Assembly (NCBI RefSeq): GCF_024345205.1
Contig: NZ_BROC01000029.1
Location: 1 to 40,927, forward strand
Direction: 5' to 3'
DNA from: Lapidilactobacillus luobeiensis
GTDB lineage: Bacteria > Bacillota > Bacilli > Lactobacillales > Lactobacillaceae
DNA length: 40,927 nt
Shown piece after piece: positions 1 through 13,311 of the stretch. The notes beneath the pieces were generated by a model. That model saw nothing but the letters and a program-made list of their open reading frames with translations. It was not told where the DNA came from and made no database searches. Each line of letters begins with the position of its first letter. Position 1 is the first letter of the stretch. Both the position numbers and the translations under genes were made by a program.

Positions 1-133
1 TTTTGCGAAGCTCAAAGTGACGCCCACAGCGAGCTCACCCCGAATTTCGCAGCGCAAGCTGCGGCCAACCTACTTTTCGACCAAATGAACTCAATCAAAG
101 TCACCTGCGTAGGGCGCTACGCAAAAAAACTTC

Positions 134-162
134 TTGACAGCAGCGGATTTGTTCGCTATGCT
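134..162 (+). promoter_or_regulatory. Promoter of the pyr operon
   Basis: A perfect -35 box TTGACA (134-139) lies 17 bases upstream of a good -10 box TATGCT (157-162). This puts transcription start near 168-170, just before the PyrR-type leader and about 145 bases upstream of the pyrR start codon. Read directly from sequence; the start site itself is inferred. Confidence 0.85.
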
Positions 163-178
163 AGTTGCAATCAGTCAG

Positions 179-852
<674 letters not shown>

Positions 853-870
853 ATCACCAACCGTAACGAT

Positions 871-963
871 TTAATTGTCCCCAGAGAGAGGCAGAATGGT
901 TTCGCGTCGGGCTCTTACCGAACGGTCATTCTGCTGGGAAACTAGTGGGGTGACCGTTTTTTT
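871..963 (+). promoter_or_regulatory. Second PyrR-type attenuator, between pyrR and pyrB
   Basis: A terminator stem AACGGTCA (921-928) pairs perfectly with TGACCGTT (951-958), followed by a T-run ending at 963. A competing antiterminator is explicit: GCAGAATG (891-898) pairs perfectly with CATTCTGC (927-934), which overlaps the terminator's 5-prime arm. The upstream element CCAGAGAGAGGC (881-892) resembles the PyrR-binding loop but has two extra bases compared with CCAGAGAGGC. PyrR control is therefore likely, but the site is imperfect. Confidence 0.75.
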
Positions 964-973
964 GTAGGAAAAC

Positions 974-992
974 CCGCGCTGATTTTGCGCGG
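974..992 (+). other. GC hairpin in the pyrB leader
   Basis: CCGCGC (974-979) and GCGCGG (987-992) form a perfect 6-bp stem with a 7-base loop. It lies just after the attenuator terminator and about 125 bases before pyrB. There is no T-run, so it is not a terminator. It may stabilise the 5-prime end of read-through mRNA; this role is inference. Confidence 0.35.
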
Positions 993-1118
993 AAAACCCC
1001 AGTCCCATCGTCAGACGAGCAGCCCCAACACGGCCGTCCACCAAAAGCAACCAACTAGACGTTCAAGACGCCTAAATAACCCAAAAAGCATTGAATAATC
1101 CATCATGAGGTGACCAGT

Positions 1119-2081
1119 ATGATCTTTTTATCTAAGCTAAATCAGCAAAAAGCCATTGCTTCAATGGCCGATTTCTCAACAACCGCGGTGACACAATTAC
1201 TCGATCGGGCCAGTGCTTTCAAAGCCGGCGCCCAGGCACAAGTTCAAGTTCCAACTTTCGCGGCCAATTTATTTTTCGAAAATAGCACCCGGACCCACAC
1301 CAGCTTCAGCATCGCCGAACAGCGCTTGGGGCTTAAAACAATCGAGTTTTCACCGCAAAGTAGCTCGGTCCAGAAAGGGGAGACCTTGTATGACACCTGC
1401 CTGACCATGGCAGCGTTAGGCGTACAACTGCTGGTGATCCGTCATCCCGAGAACGCCTATTATCAACAATTGCTGGGGCAAGCGCATCTGCCAGTGGCCT
1501 TGATCAACGCCGGTGATGGTAGTGGCGAACATCCCTCCCAAAGTTTGCTGGACTTGTTGACGATTCGCGAAGAGTTTGGCCATTTCGCTGGTTTAAAGGT
1601 GGCGATCGTCGGCGATCTCGCCCATTCACGCGTCGCTCGATCCAATATGGAAATTTTACAAGCGCTGGGAGCCGAGATTTATTTCTCCGGTCCGGCGCAA
1701 TGGTACCAAACGCAATTCGATCGTTATGGGGAATATCGCCCGTTGGATGAGTTGGTGGGCGCCGTCGATGTGCTCATGTTGCTGCGGGTCCAACATGAGC
1801 GCTTGGGCGCAACGGAAAACCAGACCTTCAGCGCGGCCGCCTATCATCAAGCTTATGGACTGACGGTGGCGCGAGCGCAACGATTACAGCCCCAAGCGAT
1901 CATTATGCATCCTGGTCCGATCAACCGCGATGTGGAGCTGGCCAGCAGCCTGGTGGAAAGTCCCCATTCTCGCTACTACGAACAAATGCAAAATGGCGTT
2001 TACGTGCGCATGGCCATGATCGAAACTGTTTTGCAGGCCAATGGCATCAAATTCAAATCAAATAGGAGGGTAACGCAATGA
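1119..2081 (+). CDS. pyrB: Aspartate carbamoyltransferase catalytic chain
   Basis: PyrB condenses carbamoyl phosphate with aspartate to N-carbamoyl-aspartate, the committed step of UMP synthesis, in the cytosol. The 320-residue protein carries the carbamoyl phosphate site [11 protein letters not shown] (residues 53-63), a second binding block [21 protein letters not shown], and the late motif [12 protein letters not shown]. Length fits the Firmicute catalytic chain (about 305-320). No regulatory PyrI follows, as usual in Gram-positives. I place the start at ATG 1119 because GAGGTGA (1107-1113) precedes it by five bases. The upstream GTG at 1110 falls inside that ribosome binding site. It overlaps pyrC by four bases (ATGA). 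Confidence 0.97.
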   Translation: MIFLSKLNQQKAIASMADFSTTAVTQLLDRASAFKAGAQAQVQVPTFAANLFFENSTRTHTSFSIAEQRLGLKTIEFSPQSSSVQKGETLYDTCLTMAALGVQLLVIRHPENAYYQQLLGQAHLPVALINAGDGSGEHPSQSLLDLLTIREEFGHFAGLKVAIVGDLAHSRVARSNMEILQALGAEIYFSGPAQWYQTQFDRYGEYRPLDELVGAVDVLMLLRVQHERLGATENQTFSAAAYHQAYGLTVARAQRLQPQAIIMHPGPINRDVELASSLVESPHSRYYEQMQNGVYVRMAMIETVLQANGIKFKSNRRVTQ

Positions 2082-3397
2082 CGAACAGCTCTGAATCAAC
2101 CACGATCCTGATCAAAAACGCCCAGATCAATTCCGACGGCAACCAGCTGCAACCACAAGAACTGCTGATCCAAGCGGGCAAAATCACCGCCATGGCCACC
2201 GAGATCCCGATCCCCGCTAACTTTCGGGGGCAGCTTTTTGACGCGGGGCACCATTTGGTCAGTCCCGGCTTAGTCGACTTGCACGTGCACCTGCGAGATC
2301 CTGGTCAAACCTACAAAGAAACGATCACCACTGGTAGCCAGGCCGCGGCTCGGGGTGGCTTCACCTATATTGGCGCCATGCCGAATCTAACCCCAGCGCC
2401 AGATACACCGGCGCAACTGGCCGTGATGAATCAACGTAACCAGACCGAGGGCGTGGTGCACATCGGGCAATATGCCACCTTGACCACCGACCGCCGTGGG
2501 GATCAGTTGGTGGATTTTGCAGGGCTCGCCGCTACTGGGGTGCTGGCTTTCTCCAATGATGGCTCCGGGATCCAAACCGCTGATACCATGTATCGGGCGA
2601 TGTTGGCCGCCAAAGCGGTGAATAAGCCGGTGGCCGCTCACGTGGAAGATGACAGCCTGCGCCATGGTGGGGTCCTCAACGCCGGGGCCAAAGCTCAGGA
2701 ATTAGGACTGCCAGGTTTACTAGAGGTCGTCCAAACGGCCCAATTGGCGCGGGATTTAGTTTTGGCCCAAGCGACCGGGGTCCATTACCATGTCTGCCAT
2801 GTGGCCACCGCCGCGGAACTGAACTTGATCCGCCAGGCCAAAGCCGCGGGGGTTCAGGTCACTTGTGAGGTCAGTCCCCACCATCTGCTCCTAGCCGACC
2901 AAGACATTCCCGGTGATGACGCCAATTACAAAATGAACCCGCCGCTACGCACCGAATCCGACCGCCAAGCCATGATCGCGGGGCTATTAGACGGAACGAT
3001 CGACTGCATCGCCACCGACCACGCGCCTCATAGCCAGGCCGAAAAAGATCAAGGCTTTCGCCAAGCGCCTTTCGGGATTGTTGGCAGTGAAACAGCCTTC
3101 GCGTTGTTGTATACGAAATTCGTCCAAACCGGGGTCTTTACCTTGGCCCAATTGTTGAACTGGCTTAGCCAACGACCCGCAGCGCTGTTCCAACTCAATC
3201 AGGTTGGCCGTTTAGTTGTTGGTGGTCCCGCTGATCTGGCCCTTTTCGACCTGGATCACACTGCGCCAATCACGGCTCAGACCTTTGCCTCCAAAGGTCA
3301 AAATTCACCTTTCATTGGCTGGACCGTTGCTGGCCACACAGTCGCGACCATGGTGGCCGGGCAATTTGTCTATCAACGTCAGGAGGTCCAAAGATGA
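2078..3397 (+). CDS. pyrC: Dihydroorotase, class I
   Basis: PyrC cyclises N-carbamoyl-aspartate to dihydroorotate. The 439-residue amidohydrolase shows the metal-binding N-terminal motif [15 protein letters not shown] (residues about 67-81), HVEDDSL and VCHVATA (metal-site histidines), and ATDHAPHS carrying the catalytic aspartate. Its length and the HVHLRDPG motif place it in the Bacillus-like class I enzymes rather than the short E. coli type. It starts in the ATGA overlap with pyrB, preceded by AGGAGG in the pyrB 3-prime end, and its own stop overlaps carA by ATGA, which suggests translational coupling. Confidence 0.97.
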   Translation: MTNSSESTTILIKNAQINSDGNQLQPQELLIQAGKITAMATEIPIPANFRGQLFDAGHHLVSPGLVDLHVHLRDPGQTYKETITTGSQAAARGGFTYIGAMPNLTPAPDTPAQLAVMNQRNQTEGVVHIGQYATLTTDRRGDQLVDFAGLAATGVLAFSNDGSGIQTADTMYRAMLAAKAVNKPVAAHVEDDSLRHGGVLNAGAKAQELGLPGLLEVVQTAQLARDLVLAQATGVHYHVCHVATAAELNLIRQAKAAGVQVTCEVSPHHLLLADQDIPGDDANYKMNPPLRTESDRQAMIAGLLDGTIDCIATDHAPHSQAEKDQGFRQAPFGIVGSETAFALLYTKFVQTGVFTLAQLLNWLSQRPAALFQLNQVGRLVVGGPADLALFDLDHTAPITAQTFASKGQNSPFIGWTVAGHTVATMVAGQFVYQRQEVQR

Positions 3398-4473
3398 CCG
3401 CACGTTATTTGGTTTTAGAAACGGGGCAAGTCTTCACCGGCGTGGCTTTCGGGGCAGCCCAGGCCGCGGTTACCGGTGAGTTGGTGTTCACCACCGGGAT
3501 GACCGGCTATCAAGAATCGTTGACCGATCCCTCCTTTTGCGGTCAGCTGATCATGTTTACTTATCCACTGATCGGGAATTGTGGGATCAACCGCGACGAT
3601 TCTGAAGCAATCGATCCCACTTGCGCCGGTGTCGTTGTCCGTGAGGTGGCGCGCTTGGCCAGTAATTGGCGCCAACGCCAGACCTTGGCAGATTTTCTCC
3701 GGCAAAAGGAGATTCCGGGGATCAGCGAGGTGGATACGCGCGAATTGACTAAACTGATTCGCCAAGCAGGGACGCTCAAGGCGCGGTTAGTTGACGAGTT
3801 GCCCACACCGGCGCAGATTGAAGCGGTCAGCGCGACCCCCTTGACTCATGATCAAGTCGCCCAAGTTGCCACGACCAAGGCCTATCCAAGTCCTGGTAAA
3901 GGTTACAATATCGCCGTGATCGATTTCGGTTTGAAGCACAGCATCTTGCGCCAATTAGCCGCGCGGAATTGCGATGTGATCGTCTTACCGGCGACGACCA
4001 CCGCCGCTGAGCTGTTAGCGCTGGCTCCTGATGGCGTGTTGCTCAGTAATGGCCCCGGAGATCCTCAAGATGTTCCCGCCGCCTTGCCGTTGATCCGCGG
4101 GATCCAAGGTAAAATACCTTTGATGGGCATCTGTCTGGGTCACCAACTGTTTGCGCTGGCCAATGGCGCCACCACGTTCAAAATGAAATTCGGACATCGC
4201 GGCGGCAATCATCCTGTCCGCGAAATCGCCACCGGTCGGATCGACTTCACCTCACAAAATCACGGTTTTGCGGTCGATCCCGCTTCCTTGGCTGGCACCG
4301 ATCTCCTGGTGACCCACGAAGAATTAAACGATCAAACGATCGAAGGCCTTCGCCATCGCCGCTATTCCGCGTTCTCCGTTCAGTTTCATCCGGACGCCAC
4401 TCCCGGTCCTCACGACGCCACGCATCTCTTCGATGAGTTCATCGAAATGATCACGGCCACGAAACGTGCTTGA
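3394..4473 (+). CDS. carA: Carbamoyl-phosphate synthase small (glutaminase) chain
   Basis: The small chain hydrolyses glutamine and channels ammonia to CarB. The 359-residue protein has the CarA-specific N-terminal domain ([18 protein letters not shown]) and a class I glutamine amidotransferase domain from about residue 170: [12 protein letters not shown], the nucleophile elbow GICLGHQ with Cys247, NHGFAVD, and [13 protein letters not shown] with His332. The third triad position is Asp334 where most family members have Glu (HPD instead of HPE). Its position in the pyr operon suggests the pyrimidine-dedicated enzyme; in lactobacilli that carry two CPSases this copy is often called pyrAA. It is coupled to pyrC by ATGA. 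Confidence 0.96.
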   Translation: MTARYLVLETGQVFTGVAFGAAQAAVTGELVFTTGMTGYQESLTDPSFCGQLIMFTYPLIGNCGINRDDSEAIDPTCAGVVVREVARLASNWRQRQTLADFLRQKEIPGISEVDTRELTKLIRQAGTLKARLVDELPTPAQIEAVSATPLTHDQVAQVATTKAYPSPGKGYNIAVIDFGLKHSILRQLAARNCDVIVLPATTTAAELLALAPDGVLLSNGPGDPQDVPAALPLIRGIQGKIPLMGICLGHQLFALANGATTFKMKFGHRGGNHPVREIATGRIDFTSQNHGFAVDPASLAGTDLLVTHEELNDQTIEGLRHRRYSAFSVQFHPDATPGPHDATHLFDEFIEMITATKRA

Positions 4474-4483
4474 GTCACGCGTA

Positions 4484-4504
4484 GGCGGACGGTGATCATC
4501 CGCC
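4484..4504 (+). other. Hairpin between carA and carB
   Basis: GGCGGA (4484-4489) and TCCGCC (4499-4504) form a 6-bp GC-rich stem with a 9-base loop, with no T-run. It lies in the only sizeable internal gap of the operon after pyrB. It could be a processing or stability element; this is inference. Confidence 0.35.
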
Positions 4505-4566
4505 GTCGCCTGTCGCCCAACCAAGCCCCAGTTAAATGCCATCAGCAGAAAAAAAGGAGTTGCCTC

Positions 4567-7500
4567 ATGCCTCAACGTACAGATATCCAGAAAATCATGG
4601 TCCTCGGTTCCGGACCGATCATTATTGGTCAGGCCGCGGAATTCGACTATTCCGGCACCCAAGCCTGCTTAGCGCTGCGCGAAGCAGGCTACCAGGTCGT
4701 CTTGGTCAACTCGAATCCAGCGACGATCATGACCGACCCCGAGATCGCCGACCAGGTTTACTTAGAACCCTTGACCTGTCCTTTCGTCAGTCGGATTTTA
4801 CGCAAGGAACTGCCTGACGCGATCTTACCCACATTAGGTGGCCAACAGGGGTTGAATCTCGCCCTGGAATTGGCGGAGAGTGGGATTTTAGACGAATTGC
4901 AGATCGAATTACTGGGTACCAAACTGACCGCGATCAATCAGGCCGAGGATCGGGAATTGTTCAAGCAATTGATGACTGACTTGCAGCAACCGATCCCTGC
5001 CTCAACAACGGTCCAAACCGTGGCGGCCGCTTTAGAATTCGCCCAACAAAATGGCTACCCCGTGATCGTCCGACCCGCTTTTACCATGGGGGGCACTGGT
5101 GGGGGACTTTGCGCCAATCAAACCGAACTGGTGGAGATCTGCGCCAACGCTTTAAGCCTCTCGCCGATCACCCAAGCCTTGATCGAGCAAAGCATCGCCG
5201 GTTTCAAAGAAATCGAATATGAGGTCATGCGCGACGCCGCCGACAACGCCTTGGTGATCTGTAACATGGAAAATGTTGATCCAGTCGGCATCCACACCGG
5301 GGATTCGATTGTGACCGCGCCAGTGCAGACCTTGACCGATCGCGAGAACCAAATGTTGCGCGACGCGTCCTTGCAGATCATTCGCGCCTTGAAGATCGAA
5401 GGTGGCTGTAACGTTCAGTTGGCGCTAGATCCTCAGAGCTTTCAATATTATGTGATCGAGGTCAACCCCCGCGTTTCGCGTTCATCGGCGCTGGCGTCCA
5501 AGGCCACCGGTTATCCCATCGCCAAAATCGCCGCCAAAATCGCGGTCGGCCTGACCCTAGACGAGATCGTCAATCCGGTGACCGGAACGACTTTGGCGGA
5601 ATTTGAACCGACCTTGGATTATGTGGTGACGAAAATCCCCCGTTGGCCGTTTGACAAATTCGCCCAAGGTGAACGCCGTTTAGGCACCCAAATGAAGGCC
5701 ACCGGAGAAGTCATGGCCATCGGGCGAAATTTCGAGGAATCCTTGTTGAAGGCCGTGCGTTCGCTGGAAATCGGTACCCATCATTTGGAACTGCCTGAAC
5801 TGGCTCAAGTCAGTGACCAACAATTAAGCGACCAATTGATCCATCCCCAAGATGATCGCTTGTTCTATCTGGCCTTGGCTTTGCGCCGAGGTTATGACCT
5901 AACGGAATTGCAGGAGTTGACCAAAATCGATCTGTTCTTCTTGGATAAGGTCCAACACATCATTGAGCTGGAACAAGCGCTGGCGGCCCATCCCCAAGAT
6001 CAAGCAGTTTTACGGCAAGCTAAACGCAATGGTTTCAGCGATGAGACGATCGCCAGGCTTTGGCAAACAACGGCGCTGGCGATCCGCCAACAGCGGCAAG
6101 CCCTAGGCCTAACCCCAGTTTACAAAATGGTCGATACATGCGCGGCGGAATTCAGCTCGCAAACGCCTTATTTTTACAGCAGTTATGAACATGAGAATGA
6201 AAGCCAGCCCAGTGGCAAACCGGCTGTCTTGGTTTTAGGCGCGGGTCCGATCCGTATTGGCCAAGGGATTGAATTCGATTACGCGACTGTTCATTGCGTT
6301 CAGGCGATCCAGGCTGCTGGTTACGAGGCGATCATCATCAATAATAATCCGGAAACGATCTCCACGGATTTCTCGATTTCAGATAAGCTGTATTTCGAGC
6401 CTTTGACCTTGGAAGATGTGCTGAATGTCATTGACCTGGAACAACCTTTGGGCGTGATCGTCCAATTCGGGGGTCAGACCGCGATCAATTTGGCGGCGCC
6501 TTTAGCAGCGGCAGGGGTCAAAATTTTAGGAACCGAGCTGGCCGATTTGAACCGGGCGGAGGATCGAGATGAATTCGAGCAGGTGATCCAAGCACTGGGG
6601 ATCCCCCAACCACTAGGCGACACCGCCACCACCGCGCCAGCTGCGTTAGCCGTTGCTGAACGGGTGGGTTATCCCGTTTTGATCCGACCAAGTTACGTGC
6701 TCGGCGGGCGGGCGATGAAAATCATCGCCAATCCCAATGAACTTGAGCGCTACATTCATGACGCTGTCCAAGTTTCCCACGAACATCCGGTTTTGATCGA
6801 CCATTATTTGGTGGGTAAGGAATGCGAAGTTGACGTGATCTCAGATGGCCAGCAAGTTTTACTGCCTGGGATCATGGAACACATTGAGCGGGCCGGGGTC
6901 CATTCCGGCGACTCAATGGCGGTATATCCCGCGCCTTCCTTCAGTCCCGCCATCAAGGCCAAAATCGTTGCCGCCGCCCGGCAATTAGCGCTAGCGCTGA
7001 ACTGTGTCGGCTTGATGAATATTCAGTTTATCGTCCATGATCAGCAAGTCTACGTGATCGAGGTCAATCCCCGGGCCAGCCGTACCGTGCCTTTCCTCAG
7101 TAAAGTTACCGGGATCCCCATGGCCCGCGTCGCCACTAGGGTAATTTTAGGCGCCAGCTTGGCAGAACTCGGTTACCAAGATGGTCTGTATCCTGAAGGT
7201 CCCTTGATCCACGTCAAGGCGCCGGTCTTCTCCTTCAGTAAACTGCACAATGTCGATAGTCTGTTAGGCCCGGAAATGAAATCAACCGGCGAGGTCATGG
7301 GCACCGATACTACCTTAGAAAAGGCGCTCTTCAAGGCTTTCACCGCCGCCAAATTGGTGTTACCTGAGTATGGCACGATCTTGTTCACCGTGGCCGACGA
7401 AGATAAGGCCGAAGCCAGTCAACTGGCCCGCCGTTTTCGTGAGTTGGGCTATCAAATCATGGCTACCGCTGGTACCGCCGCCTATTTCCAGAAGGCCGGG

Positions 7501-7757
7501 ATCAACGGGCAAACAGTGGCCAAGTTACCCGTAACCACGGCGCCCAACATCCTCGACCAGTTACGGGCAGGAAAGATCCAAGTGGTCATCAATACCTTGA
7601 ATCGTGATCAAGATGCCGCTTCTGATGGTTTTCAGATCCGGCAAACGGCCACCGAACACAATGTGCCGCTCTTTACTGCGCTTGATACCGCCGCGGCGAT
7701 TTTACGCGTCTTAGAATCACGGACGTTTACCACCAATCCGTTAGGAGGAACAGTGCG

Positions 7758-7761
<4 letters not shown>
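4567..7761 (+). CDS. carB: Carbamoyl-phosphate synthase large chain
   Basis: CarB makes carbamoyl phosphate from ammonia, bicarbonate and two ATP. The 1064-residue protein shows the expected internal duplication. The first half starts [20 protein letters not shown] and the second [20 protein letters not shown], each with an ATP-grasp domain ([28 protein letters not shown]). A C-terminal methylglyoxal-synthase-like allosteric domain follows from about residue 930 ([26 protein letters not shown]). The frame is open upstream to 4492, but ATG 4567 has AAGGAG at 4554-4559 with a 7-base spacer and begins the conserved N terminus. It overlaps pyrK by ATGA. No frameshift or missing block was seen. 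Confidence 0.97.
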
Positions 7762-10308
<2,547 letters not shown>

Positions 10309-11068
10309 AGCGAGTAACCAGATGAGTAACAAGCAAACCGCAACCACTTCGAGCACCGATCAGATCAATACCAATCAGACCAATAACGCAGCCGCTACTT
10401 CGGTCACTTCCGCTACAACTGGTGGCGCGGCCGCTGACAGTCAAGTGCTGGCGCACCAGATCGCCGCTGACCTTCTACACATCAAAGCAGTCACACTTAG
10501 TCCGCAACAACCGTTTACCTGGGCCAGTGGCTTGAAAAGTCCGATCTACACCGATAATCGGCTAACGATCAGTTATCCCGCCATTCGGCAACGAATCGCC
10601 CAAGGCCTCGCCACGACGATTCAGCAACTTTATCCGCAAGTCGATGTGATTGCCGGCACCGCGACAGCGGGCATTCCCCATGCCGCGATCGTCGCTAGCT
10701 TGTTGGATCTACCCTTGATCTACATTCGATCTCAACCCAAAGATCACGGTCAGGGTCGCCAAATCGAAGGTCATCTAGCCAGCAATAGCAAAGTTGTCGT
10801 GATCGACGATTTGATTTCAACTGGTGGCAGTGTCCTCCAGGCCGTCCAAGCCACCCAACGTGAAGGCGCGCAAGTCTTAGGCGTGGTTGGGATCTTTAGC
10901 TATCAACTGCCAGTGGGCCAGGCTAATTTTGTCAGCGCGGACCTGCCGTGCACCACCTTGACCAACTACACCAGCTTGATCGAGACCGCCGTCGCTCAAG
11001 GGTATATCAGCGCTCAAGACCGCGAGATCCTGCAGCAATGGCGCCAAGATCCACAGGCCTGGGGTGCA

Positions 11069-11103
11069 CAGTTCGCGAACTGATTTCGCAAACTTTCGCA
11101 AAC
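11069..11103 (+). repeat. Palindrome and tandem 10-mer at the pyrE stop codon
   Basis: CAGTTCGCGAACTG (11069-11082) is a perfect 14-base palindrome spanning the pyrE 3-prime end. It is followed directly by two tandem copies of TTTCGCAAAC (11084-11093 and 11094-11103). Together they make three near-copies of TTCGCRAACT around the stop codon. Confidence 0.8.
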
Positions 11104-11106
11104 TGA

Positions 11107-11158
11107 TGAGGTGCGGAACCTCAAGTGCTGAGTACCGAAGTGATGATACGAGTTCCGC
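11107..11158 (+). other. Structured 3-prime UTR of the pyr mRNA
   Basis: TGAGGT (11107-11112) pairs with ACCTCA (11118-11123) as a local hairpin. Alternatively GCGGAAC (11113-11119) pairs perfectly with GTTCCGC (11152-11158). The two structures exclude each other. No function can be assigned; it lies upstream of the operon terminator. Confidence 0.4.
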
Positions 11159-11215
11159 TGCGGTTAGCTATTTCATGGGGCAGTCTTCGAGTAAAGCAAT
11201 AATAAGGATAAATAA

Positions 11216-11268
11216 AATGACAAAGAGAAAATCCTTCGCAGTAGCAGATTTTCTTCTTGTCATTTTTT
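11216..11268 (+). terminator. Terminator of the pyr operon
   Basis: An 18-base arm at 11216-11233 pairs with 11247-11264 with only one mismatch and one wobble, around a 13-base loop, and runs into six T (11263-11268). It lies 133 bases after the pyrE stop. Confidence 0.9.
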
Positions 11269-11651
11269 GCGTCCAGATTAAACGTTCAAGTAATTCGGTT
11301 AGATCTTCCCAGCCGGCGCTAAAATTTTCTTCTCGGTTTCGCATAGTCGTTTGCAGGACAATCTCGAGAATGGTCAGATATGGGTGGGTAGGTTAGGTAG
11401 CGCGAACTGACTGAGCCATTCGATAAGCCTAAGTTAACATAATATATATTATCGGAAGTTACGTCAGAGGTTAATCAGACGCTACCAGAAGCCTAATTAA
11501 TAATATAATGTTGCTTCTTGATCCCCATAGTCAATTTCAACTATCAACAACTCAGTCATTCAGATTAAGTTAAATCAACTTCTAACCAAACATCAACTAT
11601 CAACAACAAACAATAAAATCGAAACATAACCTCGATCTTCGTCCCTAAAGT
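11269..11651. other. AT-rich noncoding spacer with a 14-base palindrome
   Basis: No supported gene lies between the pyr terminator and the next gene's terminator. Visible features are the perfect palindrome ATAATATATATTAT (11438-11451), which recurs exactly at 19982-19995, and two copies of CAACTATCAACAAC near 11539 and 11592. Apparent open frames here have no ribosome binding site or recognisable protein. Confidence 0.6.
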
Positions 11652-11687
11652 AAAAACCACTCAGCTGCTCTGACGACTAAGTGGTTT
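11652..11687 (-). terminator. Terminator after the acetyltransferase pseudogene
   Basis: On the - strand AAACCACT (11680-11687) pairs with AGTGGTTT (11654-11661), with a further 2-bp inner stem, followed by a short T-run. The stop codon of the GNAT gene (11677-11679) lies inside the hairpin. Confidence 0.75.
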
Positions 11688-12241
11688 CATCTAAATCATA
11701 TTTTGTTAAATTGTCGATCAGCTTGTTTTGCTTGATCAAGGTAAAGTTGATCAGGTTTTCAGAATGCCGCTGCACTTGATTACGCCGTACCGATCGGTAT
11801 CCATGGGCTTCAAAAAATGGCCGTGCCGTGATCGATGCTGCGGTCGTCCATCTGGTCACCGGTATTCGCCGCTCCAATATGTCTAACAGCGCCGCTGCAA
11901 TACCTTGTCTCTGAAATTTGGTAGCAACATAAAGATAGTCCAAATAGCCAGTTATAGTCATTGCTGCAAAGCCTACGACCTGATCAGCCGCCGTCACCGC
12001 AACCAAGGCAGTCATTTTAGCCACAGTTGTACGCCAAGTCGCATCAGAAAAGCTGGCCCAAGCGCGCCGCTGCGCTTAACGTATAGTCCGTAACCTTGAT
12101 TTCAAGGATCGTCCGGCGGATCATGGCCAAGACTGCTGGCTCATCTGTATCTTGGTATGGGCGTATGTGAATTTTTTTCTTATTCTGTTCCTGATCTGGC
12201 AAAAAACCACTCCCATCAACCTGCATCAGCCACTGGGTCAC
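11677..12241 (-). pseudogene. GNAT family N-acetyltransferase, broken by a +1 frameshift
   Basis: Two frames together make one GNAT protein of about 188 residues. The upstream frame (12241 to 12044) gives IHIRPYQDTDEPAVLAMIRR and VTDYTL, then stops. The downstream frame (to 11677) gives AQRRAWASFSDATW, VVGFAAM, DYLYV, the acetyl-CoA loop QRQGIAAALL and ARPFFEAHGY. Removing one base at the TT of 12076-12077 restores DYTL-AQRRAW, as family members read. GTG 12241 abuts the preceding stop and has no clear ribosome binding site; a TTG after GGGAGTGG within the first 15 codons is an alternative start. It may be a true pseudogene, a sequencing error, or programmed frameshifting; the first two are likelier. 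Substrate unknown. Confidence 0.8.
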
Positions 12242-13168
12242 TTAGTTATTTTCTGAAAAAGGCTGATCTTGATCTGGCCTGCCTTGTCGCTCACGTTTGA
12301 CTGCGATGTCCTGTAAATAAGCGCGTGCCCGCGCCACATACGGTGTCTCTTGATTGCACGCATTTAAAGCCACCGGGTCATGCGTGCTAGAAAATCCCGT
12401 CAGACAAACTTTTCGGTAAAGTTCAAAATATGGCAACTCAGCCTGACGCGCGTTAGCCAACTCCAGATCAACATCATAGGCCACACGGCGAAAATCGACA
12501 CCGGCAAAACCGAGGTCATCGATGTTCAAAAGCGCGAATTGCGCACGATGTTCCTGAAATAAAGGCTGCCACCCACTATAAGGTTGCCCGATGGCCCCAG
12601 GATTGATCACCAATTGATCCTGACTGCTGGTTCGAAGTAACTGATGATGAACATGACCATAGATCGCAAGATCCACAGCCTTGCCAGCCTTTTTCTGAGC
12701 CTGCGTCAAAAGCTCATCAAACTGATCTTGCTGTTGATAAGGCAACAACTGATGACCGTAATTGATCTGCGGTAAATTATGACTCAGCGCGATCGTTAAG
12801 CCATTGCGCGTTAAGGTCGTACTGATCGGCGCCGCCATCAACTGTCGGAAATATTCCGGCCGCAGATCACGCCAAACGTACTGGACCAGATTCGTTACAT
12901 AAACATCCTGGGTATTGCTCAAATCAACAAAATCGGGGCCTTTTTGACTGATCTCAGCAACGAAATTATCCCAATTACCTCGTAAAAAAGCGGTTAGATG
13001 AACTTGATTCAATAATTCAAACAATCTATTGGTCCCGGGGCCCGGCATCAATAGATCACCCAAAAACCAGTATTCCGTTGCTTTTTCGGCCTGAGCTGCC
13101 GCCAAGACCGCTTCTAGCGCTTGAACATTCCCATGAACATCCGATAAGATCGCGATTTTATGCTTCAT
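12242..13168 (-). CDS. Calcineurin-like metallophosphoesterase
   Basis: A predicted metal-dependent phosphodiesterase of the YfcE/ApaH-like superfamily (308 residues). The metal-ligand motifs appear in order: AILSDVHGN (residues 5-13), GDLLMPGPGTNR, RGNWDNF, a His block ALSHNLP, and YGHVHHQ. The substrate is unknown. The long C-terminal part after the GHVH motif (from about residue 180) is not typical of minimal YfcE. The start ATG 13168 has AAGGAAA upstream. The following GNAT gene starts directly at its stop, so the two are probably cotranscribed. Confidence 0.85.
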   Translation of the reverse strand: MKHKIAILSDVHGNVQALEAVLAAAQAEKATEYWFLGDLLMPGPGTNRLFELLNQVHLTAFLRGNWDNFVAEISQKGPDFVDLSNTQDVYVTNLVQYVWRDLRPEYFRQLMAAPISTTLTRNGLTIALSHNLPQINYGHQLLPYQQQDQFDELLTQAQKKAGKAVDLAIYGHVHHQLLRTSSQDQLVINPGAIGQPYSGWQPLFQEHRAQFALLNIDDLGFAGVDFRRVAYDVDLELANARQAELPYFELYRKVCLTGFSSTHDPVALNACNQETPYVARARAYLQDIAVKRERQGRPDQDQPFSENN

Positions 13169-13232
13169 TATGTCATTTCCTTACTTAACTCATTCTTACT
13201 AGTCATTACTTATCACTTATTTGTTTACCAAT

Positions 13233-13260
13233 TTATTACAGTTTATTACTTATTACAGTT
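13233..13260. repeat. Direct repeat TTATTACAGTT, two copies
   Basis: TTATTACAGTT occurs at 13233-13243 and again at 13250-13260, with a 17-base period, in the AT-rich 143-base gap upstream of the metallophosphoesterase. It could be an operator or simple-sequence drift; nothing decides between them. Confidence 0.5.
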
Positions 13261-13311
13261 ATTACGGCTGACATGGTGGCGCTGGTAGCGCGTTCAGGAT
13301 TGATTTGACCT

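Noticed and set aside
108-130. GCGTAG/CTACGC hairpin as a terminator of an upstream gene
   Set aside because: It is followed by A rather than T on the + strand, and on the - strand the T-run precedes the hairpin.
11064-11396. Open frame of 110 codons after pyrE
   Set aside because: Its start lies within pyrE and it runs through the operon terminator; no ribosome binding site and composition unlike a real protein.
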